64,000 nt of DNA from Theristus sp. LFF4_11. Lineage: Eukaryota; Nematoda; Chromadorea; Monhysterida; Xyalidae. The DNA lies in assembly GCA_030248135.1 (NCBI GenBank), contig JASANC010001009.1:1-64000 (forward strand). Direction: 5' to 3'. The position numbers were made by a program, and so were the translations under genes. The notes below the pieces were generated by a model that saw only the letters and a list, made by a program, of their open reading frames with translations, searched no databases and was not told the origin of the DNA. Of the stretch, positions 1-12,000 are shown one piece after another (positions within the stretch are counted from its first letter, which is position 1; each line of letters opens with the position of its first letter).

Positions 1-3000
1 GTGGTCGGTCACCTTCTGCGAGGCGCCGTTCAGAATGCCCTTGTCCCACAATGCGCGCACACCAGTCGGGTCCTCTTGCACTTCATCGGTGGCGCCCGTT
101 GGAACACGAAGCTGGAGCAGAATGAAGATGATTGTGGATAAATAGAACTTGGCTACCTCTATCGGCATTCAACCACTTTACCAGAACACATGATTTTGTC
201 AAAAGACAATTCAAAAGTTCACTTTCTCTGATGCACGCTTACGAAGCCTTAGTGCACTGACAGAACGCTGTGCGAAACAAAGTTCCGCCTCCTGTGTCCG
301 AAACCTGCGTTGGAGAAATGATATTTGAATTGTCCTTTGAAAAACGATGGGTTCCGGTGAAACGGTTCAATGCCGTGGTAGCATTAATAAAGCAGTAGCA
401 TTAGTGATCGCGTTCGCAGCTGTGTTGTAACACAGCATAGTAAAATATGTCGATGAACATTTAAAAAATAATAATTCGGACGCTTTTGGCATTTCATCAA
501 TCATTAAAGGCGAAAATTACCATTAAGTTTTTTGTCCGCAGGGACAGACGTTGTTCTAAATCCCGTATTACTCATGTTCGTAATGCATTAAGATATAGCA
601 CACACGGGGAACGCTTCTAAATAGCGTGGTAATTTTTTCTTTAAGTGCCGTTTCCCGTGCATACGCACACAAAAACACAACTGATTGCGAAATCCGTCTT
701 AAACTACCGTCGAACTTTAAAATTATAGGGCATCCGCCGATTGGTTGGTAGTCATGTGATGCATGCATTCTGTGCAGGCGCGTTGGTGCGGTGCGGAGCG
801 TATCCTGCACAGAAAGCATGCATGCATGTGACCACCCACCAACCAGTCAGCGGATTCCCTTCGACTGTATGCGCTAACAATCGCGAGCGATCCAAATTTG
901 TCGGCGACGGCGACGGTACTGTAGTCGAGTGGGGTCACCGCAGTCACGAAGCGTTGCGTCAAATCGTCGGCGAAAATGATCAGTTGATTCTCGTTCGGCT
1001 TATAGCGCACGAAATGCACCGATTCCTGGATGTCGGACACGTAGATCCGTTGGCCCATCGTATGCAGGCCGACGATCATGTACGGGAGGTGCTGGAAAGA
1101 ACATGAGAACAAGGTTGCCGGTCGAGAGTGTCGAATATGACCCAAGTGGCGCATTTATGAAACTGTTTCAAGACTGCTAGGCGTCATTAAGTACTGCTTC
1201 ATGAATGCCGTTTAAATGCGTCATTAAGTACTGCTTCATGAATGCCGTTTAAATGCCGTCACCCTGTGGGGGAGGGAGAAAAGGGAGGGGGGGACCCAAT
1301 GGCGTTCTGTACGGGTTGCCCTGGCTAAAAACATCGCCTAATAAGTCGATGACGCCTAATAATAATGTCGAATTTTGCTGTCTTATGACCCATAGGTTAT
1401 TTATTTTTAATAAGTAGTAAAACGTAGTTTAGAATGTGTTTGCGGGTGGCCAACGAGAATACATGTGTTTTCGCGTTGAATTTTTAACGTCAGATTTGAT
1501 TTATGGTCTGCGGACTGACACCGAGAGTGTGCTGGACACCGTTTTTTGTGGTTTAGCCCGTTCACAAACGCGTAAGAACTTGCAGCTAACTTCAATCTGT
1601 TCATTGCCCTTTCGCCACATCGTTTCTATTTTAGCTGTACTAGAACTAGCGTATTTTGTTGAAGCAACGGCTCTGTAATCATTTTCACCTCTTAGCCGGC
1701 GTTTTCATTGTTCTTTTGCATTTGTACCTTAGGTTTGCGTACTTTTTTGTATCCTTCCATTATATGCATTTGTTCCGTTATTTGATTTCCCTTTATCTAA
1801 ACATCATTAAATTTATCATAAAACGCATACAACAACAAAATAGCACTGAAGAAAGGTTCACCAAACCGTAATTACATGGTCTAAATTCTACCACGAATAT
1901 ATGTACATATATAGCACGTTATGAGCAAAACGTTCCAAGTAGTACAAAGACAAAAATATAAAATAACGTTCGACAAAATAAATCGTTGATGACAACAAGT
2001 GGCGAATCAAACAAGACATTGATGAACACATTCTCCTGGTTCACATTCACGGATTCCCAATCAACTGTTTCTCGCTGCTGTTCGCGACGAAGACTTTCTG
2101 TCGAACACTGCCACCCATCGTCGTCTCCGGCTCCTCCTCGTCCGCCGGCAGTCGCTCGCAGCGCAGCAACAGAGCGCGCATCGCCATTCGAAGGTCCCGA
2201 TAGAACAGCGTACAGACGGCCGGCACCAGAACGCTCGCCAGATAGCCGAAGACGAGCGCGGCGTTCACGAGCACCGCCGGCACGGCCAGCTTCGCCGCCG
2301 CGCACAACGCCACGAGAATGTAGGCGAGCCAGCTGGCCAGATAGATCAGCGTACCGGCGAAGGCCATCTGCGACAGCGCGATCTCGTGCAGCACTCGCCG
2401 CTGGTAGACGGGCGTCGCGAGCCAATGTTCACTGCTCGTCGCGTACATGATCAGTTTGTTCGTCGACGACACCTTCTTGTTGTTCGCGGTCGAGCTCGCC
2501 GACGACGGACGCTTCAGCGGGAACAGCACCGGCACGCTGCGGCGGCGTTGCTCGATCGAGCACGACAGCTGGTTGCCGGTGGCGTCGTCGACCATTGGAT
2601 TCGCGTCGCCCAAATCGCCGCCGGCCGCGACGAACGCCGAGACGAGTCGCGCGGACGCCTCGTCCACTCCGGTCGAGTGGAACTTCGCGGAGCGTGTGAT
2701 CGGCGAACCGTCATTCGGGCCAAAACTACTGCCGCCGCCGCCGGCGCCGTACGACGTCGGATGACTGCGGAGGCGACGGAAACTGGCGACGAGCGGATCC
2801 TGCCGCTTGAAGCCGTACGCGTCGCGGTTGATCGCGTTGAAGCGTTCGATCATCTTCGCCGTGATCATCGGCGGTCTCGACGGGCGCTGCGCAGGCTGCG
2901 ATGGCGGTGGCGCTGGCGATTGTTTGCCGTCATTGCCAGCGTCAATCGTGGCGGCGGTGCTGCGCACTTCCGGCAGCGACGACTGCGGACTGACGGGCGG

Positions 3001-6000
3001 TCGCGACGGACCGGCGAGTTCGACGGCGCTGGCGACGCCAACGATCAGCAGCGGCGGTCTGTCCGAATCCGGCGAGACCGGCTCCTCGGCGACCGGATTC
3101 AACGTGTGATGCTGATGAAGCTCAATCGGTCCGCCGGACTGTGCGTCCGACTCTACGGCCGGACTCGGCAATGGACTGCTCGAGGCGGCCAGACTCTGCT
3201 GCTTTTGGAAACCAGTCTCGAGTGAGACACGTCGGTCGTCCGTCAGCCGCTTCGGGCTACGCGGCGACAGCGGCGGCCGTGTCGCGTCGTCGACGCTGCC
3301 GGCGACGTTGCGTCGATAGCGAATACGACGAATACTGGACAGAAGCGGATCGGCGCGTTTCACGGCGTACATGTCGAGATGGAGGTCGGAGCGAACGGCA
3401 CGACGCGCTGCCACCGCTGCCGGCGGTGCTGTCGAGTGTTCACTCTTTTTGTGAACGACGTCGCACATGGATTTCTTGGTCATCGGAGCGGTTGATTCCG
3501 TCGCGGCAGGCGACAACGGTTTAGGCGGCGACGACGGCGACGATGCCGACTGGCTCTTCGCGACGACATTTTCGAACGGTTTCTCTGTCCTCTCTCTCGT
3601 CAGTTCGCTTGTTCCTTTCTGAGTGGGCCGATTTTCGGACGCCCTCCATTTCTCACTCAACGACTGCCGCAGATGGCGCATCCGCTGTTTCGCCTGATCG
3701 AGCGCCAACTGCGTCTTCTTCTTCGCCGCCGCCTGCTGCTGGCGGCGACGCTGCTCGTGGTGGTCGGCACGGACGCGTTCGATTTTCCGCAGAATCGACC
3801 GCGTCAGACAGGCGGCACGCGCGTGCAACAGCGCCGCGAACAGAATCGGTACTATTAGCGACGTCATCCACGTGTAGGTCGCGTACGAGACGGCGACATT
3901 CAGCAGCGTACACGAACACGCCAAGCGACCGTGGGTGTCGTCGATCGAGCGGGCGGCGGCGGCGAACGCGTTCGTCGACTTCGGATAGCGGATCGCCGGC
4001 GCGACGACGCTGACGGCCGACAGAATCCAGACGCAGACGACCGTGCGGCGGACGCGGGCGAGCGTCGCGAGTCGCTCGTACGAGAACGGACTGGTGACGG
4101 CGATGCAGCGGTCGATCGCCAACGCCAGCAGCGACCACGAGACGATCGTGACGAGTGTCGAGTCGACGAGCGCGAACGCACGGCACGTCGACGGTGACAG
4201 CGGCCATCGGAATCGATTCAACTGCTGTAGGACGGTCAGTGGGAGGACGCTGCACGCGAGTAGAATGTGCGCGAGCGCGCATGAGACGAGCCAGACGGCG
4301 CTGGAGGTTCCGCGGAGGCGACTGTTCAGGACGACCGTTAGTACGAGCCAGACGTTGAATGTGAGAATCAGTAGAATCATGATGAGGCCGATGGCAGCCC
4401 ACAACAGCAGCGTCCATGGCAGCGATGAGACGGATAGGACGGGACACGAGGTCGCGTTGCCGTACGTTGCTTCCATCGTTTCGGAGGCACACGCGGTGCG
4501 GAAATTTTGGTTCCAGCTACTGCTTGCGCGCAATTTCTCGCAGCAAGCAAAGCGCCGATTCTTGGTGTAGTATCTGTGATCAAATGAATGCCGGATGTTT
4601 GCTCTCGTTTTGTACAAATTCTCGAAGAAAAGCAAAAGCTAAACGACAGATGCTCTCAAGAGCAAAAGCAGAGAGACCGTAAAATGATGAAAGTCAAAGT
4701 CAAGTGTGTCATGAGGATGTCGAAAGCGTGTAACGCATGTGCGTGAGCAGGACTACCCAGGGAGCACAATCAGGTAGGCGCACAAGTTTGTCATACGAGT
4801 TTAGCCACTGTCATCAGCATTGACGCGTGTGCAGGTTCATTACGTTAATGTGAGCGATGGCGTTAAGAATAAATGATAACAAAGTAATGACAAGGACACC
4901 TGATACTGAGGGCGCGCGCGGCATAAACACACACACGCGCACGTTCGTGTGCGCAAGAAGCGGCGAGATGAAGTGTGGAATAAATAAGTGGTCAGTCGGG
5001 AAGAGGCGACACACCACAGGCCGATAAGACACAAACGAGAGGAGAGACGAGAGCTACACAACCACGACACGGACCACGCGTGTGCATGGCGAAAAGCAAA
5101 ACGGCAACAACAACAACAACATGTACAAAACACTAAGGAGAGGGAGGGAGGCGGCGGCGAATACAAGCGAGCCGATCCGATGCGCACGCAGCGCCGCAAG
5201 ACGATGCTAATTTGCTCTCCTGACGCTATTATATCTTTGCTTTTGTATCAGTGTGTGTAGTATATAGTGCAATTGACGCCTGGCCTGCTTACATCCATGA
5301 CTTCAACGGCATCTCTTCTCTGTCGGATAGCTTTTACATATCAAGGTGCGACCACGGCAAGGAACACGTATTCGATATATACAGGGTGGCGCATAAGTAG
5401 TGTGTCACCTTTTGGCAGCTCATATATCGCCAACTAATGTACTGATTTGGAAAACAGTTTCAGGAGATGTTCCTCAAAGAATAACTTTCAGATAAATTTC
5501 AACAAGTCCGACCAAAGGGGTGTGTAACAAGGCCGAAGTAAAAAAAAATCCTAGTGTTGGTTTGACGGCCGCACGTGAAACGCCATGTTGCATGCATGTT
5601 TTGTTTCTTGTGCACAGCAGCGGTGAGCTGATTTTTTTGTGTGGTGTGATGGATGACTGAATTCAACACGAGTCGTCTACCAATTAAAAACCGTGTTTTC
5701 CTCGTGAAACACTTTTATGATACAAAAGAGCGAAAGAAACAACTCGCCGCTACGAAAAACACTTTGCTCAGTCATTCCGCCAGCAACAAGTTACGGACAT
5801 ATCGTGGATCGTTTCGAAGCGACGAGTTTCCTTGTTGCTTTGCCTCGAACTGGGCGTCCTGTGGCGAAAAGAACTGCTTCGAAAACGTAACAAGCAGCAG
5901 CTAGCTGCAATGGCACTGAGCCCTAACAAGTCCACACGGCGCGCAACGGTGGAACTTGGAATCAACCCGCGAACGACTCAGCGGATATTCCGTCATTTGA

Positions 6001-9000
6001 ACAAACACAGTTTGCAATCGGTAGACGACTCATGTTGAATTCAGTCACAGCACACAAAAAAAGCTCTCAGCTCATCGCTGCTGTGCACAAAAAACAAGAG
6101 ATGCATGCAACTTGGCGGCCGCCAGGCCAATACTAGAATTTTTGATTTTTTTTTTAGCTTCGGCCTTGTTACACAGCCCCCTTTGGTCGGATTGTGATGA
6201 AATTTTACACGTCTCTAAGTTATTCTTTGAGGAACATCTCCTGAAAATTTCTCCAAATCGGTTCATTTGTCGCCGAGATATCAGCTGTCAAAAGGTTACG
6301 TCACTGCTTATGCGCCACCCTGTATATATAAAAGCACCGCATGTTGCGGTGGCGTTTTACTACACATGGGTCGATTTTGAAAATGAAGCCGCATGAAAAA
6401 ATGCTGCCTCATCGACGATATGGCTATCTTATTTCCTGTCTTGTGTTCTTCACGAACGGCAGTGGCTTGGTTTTTTTCTTCGGAAAAACAACACAGACAC
6501 AGAAGCTTGTTTACGCTGCACGAGTGATGCTTGAATTCTGTATGGATTCGCTGTAATCACACCACTTGCAGCTTGAATAGCTTGAATTGGAAATGATAGA
6601 ACTGACAATTTTTTCACTTGAAAAAACATTACCACACGCCTTCATAATTCATAGTACGCTGTTGTCGCAAGACAACACCAAGTGATAAACAGCGCGCGCG
6701 CCACACCCTTTTTTCAATTTGATACTGAGTGTATATAATTGGAAAAGTCAAACACACCGACACATACACACACAATGTGCCAGTGGCTTGACTCGTGTTT
6801 TTCTGCCACAATTTCCATTTCACTCGATGATGTTTTCAAGCGAAGGCTCCTGGGTGAAACTGGATGAGTGAGTGAAATTTCATAATAACCGCACGAATAC
6901 GCAAACAGGTCCGGATAGACTACCTGTGATTACTGAACTACTAAAACATAGAACATGTGCTGACAGTTGTGTATCGCTGCTCAAAACGAGATTACTAGCA
7001 ATTAGGGTTGGCAAAATACCGTTTTTTTCAAATCGTGGTAAAAAAAACCTGTATTTTTACGGGTAAAATTACGGTAATTTTACCGGAAAAAAACGAAAGC
7101 CAAAAAGTTGTAAAAACCCACATATTTTTCGCAGCCGACTTTTAACTTGAACCAGGACTTGTGAAAACAACTTTCAGAATGCTTTGTTCAAAATATCGTG
7201 CACCAACAAAGAAAATAAATTATGTTTGGGCTTGAAAACCCAAAAGGTCAGCAATAAATTGAACATTATCTTTTGCTCAATAATTTATTGTCCACCAATT
7301 ACATAGGAAAAAATCACAGCGTTTTCACCGGACAGTCTTTGGTCACAATAGTCGAACACAATTTGCTGCAATAACGCAGTTAAACCGAATCAGTTCAGTC
7401 AGTTCAGATCAAAAAGAAAACAAATCAGTAATTGTGTAAGAAAGACAATGTTGAGCGACATTTGGAATTTTTGAAATTTTCAGCTCAGCGGCAGCTTCAG
7501 CTGATTCTTGCACATCGCTTAACAGTTCTTTCAAACATCAGTGTCAATTTCGTCATCATATTTTTTTGGTCACAGATTTTCTCATTTTCTCATCAAAAAT
7601 GATATAAAAACTCAGGGTCCGAAATTGAAAAAAACCGGAAAAATACGAAAAAAACCGGAAAAATACAGAAACGGTCTTTTTCCCGTTTTTTTCAAGGCAC
7701 CAATTTTTGCCCTGGTAAAAAAACGCGTATAAATACGTGTTTTTTACCGGTAAAAAAACCGGTATTTTTACCATGCCAACCCTACTAGCAATAGCAACTA
7801 GCCGATAAGCAATGAGCAGCACTGCATTTGCATACAAAGAACAGAAACAGTTCAGTGAACATATCGGCCAGAGAAAAAGCATACTACGCTTTCAAAAAAA
7901 ACATATGAGTAGCCATACAGCGGCCGTGAAATTCAAATTCTGTGGTACGGATGATCCTCCCTTGAAAATCAAATACCAACTACGGAACACAAGTCTGAAA
8001 CAAAACAGGTTTACTGCACCGAACCAGACAGTATTGTTCATGTTTAAACGCACAATGTAATTTAACCACTACCAAAGTACAGTACGTGTACGAGAGCAGA
8101 AAGTCTGTTGAGCCAATGAACAAAAACACAACTTGTTAACGTTCAAGAAGCTCTCAGAAAAACGCAAAACGTATTGCACTCGCGTGCAAGCTCATTATCA
8201 ACAAACGACCACTGCACCCCACTGACAGTTCTCAGGTAACCAACTGACTGTGGCAAATATCAATCACATTTCCAACAGTAAACAGTGATGCCAGAGTCAG
8301 ATGTCTTGAGCGCTGCCTGCATGTTCTCCAAATCAAAACAACTTTTCCACTTCAGCATCCAATCAAAGCGCGATAGTTCACTCGCATGCGTCACAGTAGT
8401 CCAACTAATCCGCCAGCAAAAGTCTATCTGTACACGCATTAATTGTGTTTGTGTTGCAAGCTGACAATCTTGGTTACATACGTGACTTGACTGAGTATGA
8501 CTGAGCGACCACGGAAGGAGGAACGGAAATGCGTCGAAATCGAGAGCAACAGCAGCAGCTATCGTGTTGCAATTCATTATGCTCTGCTTGGTGATTGCAT
8601 TCCCGGGCGTGCGCTCACTCTCAATCTCCGCTGCATTCGTTTGAGAGTGTGCACGAATGAGAGCTCATGATAAATGCATTGATCTGCTGATTGTGTGATG
8701 GAGAGATGAAAAACCATCTGAAGCCGTACGGTACGGTACACAAGCGTCAAGTAACGAAACATGTGTCGAGAATGGACGGGGATGCCTCTTGTTTTCAGCA
8801 GAAACCTAGTGGTTAGTTAGTTTATGCGCACGGGGGCGGTAGTGCAGTGCACGTCGATGGTTGGCACGGGTTTCGACGCACTAGCAAGATTTCTCTGCTT
8901 GTTTGAGTAACCCATTATTAAGCGTCAGATTATGAGAGCAAAAACAGGGTTCTTGGCTGAGATGAGACCAGGTGCCAGCAGCGGATTGCGAGCCAAGACA

Positions 9001-12000
9001 AGTTTAGATTTCCACACAGCTGACTCGGTAAACAGCCATTTTGATTGAATTAACACGGGGCTTTATCGGTCGAACTGTAGTCACATCGTGCATTGTTTCG
9101 TTTTTGTGTTTGCTTCATTATCTGCATCTCGATTTTCTCTCTCTCTTTTCAAGATCTTTAATCAATGGGTATTGGAAATTTTCTAATACCCAGTGATTAA
9201 AATCGGACACATGCATGGTAATTAGTTAGTTATCAAAGATACTTCAGCGGATTCAGACATAAAATACAACCTCTCGTGAAAACTGTTGAAGTTCATTGTG
9301 AAGTCGAAACATCGATTGTAAGCGTTATTTATTATGCGTAAGCGATATTAATCCCACATGGCATTTAGCCTCAAGGGAAAGGGAGAAATCGTCGAACATG
9401 TGAATGGACCTATAACAGCGCTTGCGCACGAAACACACAAGACGCTGTTTAATATTGCGTGTTTTTATATAATTATAATAAGCGTAAGCTGAACTATCTA
9501 CACATACAGATTCTCACAGCCGAAGTGTTGTTGCTAGGTGCGTGAGTCATATTATGTTCAACTATCTCGCATCACGTGCAACTTGCGATGCGTTGATAAA
9601 CTCCAATATTATTCGTTACAGAAAGTGATGAAAGTCAGAACTGCGTAGAGCGTTCAACCTGCTGAAACTTGGAGAAATTCCAAATATAAGCGTACAGCAC
9701 TCCCCAACTTAAGACATGACATCTTAGCAAATTGTCGCATTTTTGGTGCGAGATTTGCTTGTGTTCTATGTTATGTGTTGATAAACTCCATTACTATTTG
9801 TTACGGAACGTGATGAAAATAGCAGCTTGACTTTTATATTTATTTGATATTTACTTATTAGCTTTACCTCTGAAACTTGGAGAAATTCCAATTATCAGAT
9901 ATAAGCGTACAGCACTCCCCAACTTAAGACATGACATCTTTGCAAATTGTCTCATTTTTTTGGGACGAGCTTTGCTTGTGTTCTATAATAATCAATTTCC
10001 AAACATCATTAAAAATACACTGTAACATGTGAACATCGATGTTTTATTACCAAAAATCACTTCGTGTAGTTTAATATTGTTCGTGCTGGCGAAAATTCGT
10101 CGGGCCGGAATTCTCCGGGCCGGAATGAGCGGGCCGAAACTCTTCAGGCCGGAATTAGCGGGCCGGAATTGTCCCCCCCCCCCCTCCCGCAAATCAACAA
10201 CTAAAATGAAACAGTCAAGACCGCTCTTCGTGTCAACCGACCTTGTTTTCGCACTTGCGCAACAGTTTTTTCTTGCCGAGATCATAAATCCGAAGTAATC
10301 GGCCGACACCGACAAGCGCGCGACCGCGAAAGGCGCAAATCGCGTTCACTGCCTGAAAACAAAAAGAAAACTAGCCAAATCCACTCGAGAAAAACGCAAT
10401 AAAAACTACCGTACCACTGCAGCAAACGTCATTTCGACGCGACACATTCGAAACAAATAGACTACCATATTACCTCTATTAACCCCCCCCCCCAAAATAA
10501 ACCCCCACCCTCTCGACAAGTTTCCAAATAATCCCCCCCCCCCAAAAATAAACCCCCATGGGGGTTTATTAGAAACCTGTTTGAAACACATACCCAGCGA
10601 ATTCAGTGGCTGAATGCAGTGACATTGGTGAAATTGTGCTACCAAAGGCCCCAAAGGGATGAGTTAATGGTAATTTCATTACAAAAGGCTGTTACAAAAG
10701 GAAATCTCTGTGAAAAGTAGAAGTTTCTGCGACTTCCTTCCTGCCATGGAAGGTATTTTTGCCATTTTGCCCACCCCTAAAAATGGTTTCCAAATAACCC
10801 CCCCCCCCCCAAAAAAAATAACCCCCCCCCCCAAAAATAAACCCCCACCCCCAGAAGTCGCTGAAGAAATAAACCCCCATGGGGGTTTGTTAGAGGTAAT
10901 ACGGTATACACATTATGTTTGTTTTTAACACCTGTCACTTTTTCTCGCAAACTACAGAACATGCAAAACTTTGAATTACAGCAAGAACGAACAAATGCAT
11001 CAGGTATGGTTGAACAAACACCGAATGGCTAAATGAATTATTCTTGCAACAACTCCCGATTCCGTTCGTATTTCGTCCGCGAGTTCTGCTGGTCTGCCCG
11101 TCGGCAAACAAAAAACCAAAAACAAGTGACCGGTCTCCATCAAGCACCCTGTATATACCTCCTCGACGGGCGTCTTGTGGATCAGCTCCATGTGGTCGCC
11201 CTGTGTCGAGAGCAGGAACGTGTACAGGAAGCCGCCGGCGAGATGCCGCGGACGAAGGCGGAGTCGGTTGGCGACGCCGACCAAAACAAACTGCGCATCC
11301 GGCTGACACGCGAACTGGACGATTGAGACGCTGCAAGAAACGGCACGGGGGCGAATTGGGATTGTAAAACAAACGAACACTGCCCCCAGCCTGTCCTCTT
11401 ATTGTGTGGCGAGGCAATAAGACCAGAACAAACGGAGCGTCTGGCTGGCAGGTGAATTGGACGATCAAGACGCTGGAATAAACGACAGGGCGACTGTGAA
11501 ACAGATGGAAGTGGCCACGCTCGTGGTTGTGTGTAGGTGGACAGCGCGCTAGACTCTTGTCGGCGTGTGTTCGGGGGCATCGAACCTCCGCCGAGCGGTA
11601 TGACACAGAACAACTCTATAGACGCCCAACTTGACGGCGTTCTCTGAGACTCGTTTCCGGGTTAGCCCCGGCTCAAAACCACCGCCGAACTCATTCGTTT
11701 CTCGCTTGTTTCTTCCAAAAAACGCCACCAAAGTGCCCGCACAAACCTGAACGCCGCTTCGTTCTGCGGCAAACTGTACAACTGCAGCGTGCTCCCGTTG
11801 ACCGGGTCCATCAGTCGGATCGCTGAGGCCCACATGGCGGCGCCCGCTCGCGGTGCGCCGAACTGCGACTCGGGCAGGTCCTCCTGCAGGAACTGAGCGG
11901 CCATCTCGGCGGCGAGCTCCTGTTCGTCGTCGCCGGCCAGCTCGACCATTTCCTGGAAATGAAAGTGTGCTTGTTGAAACCGGTCACTTTTTTCCTGCAG

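Noticed and set aside
2386..3225. Long plus-strand open frames opposite the GPCR
   Set aside because: They are Arg-rich frames produced by the GC-rich minus-strand gene and have no domain of their own.
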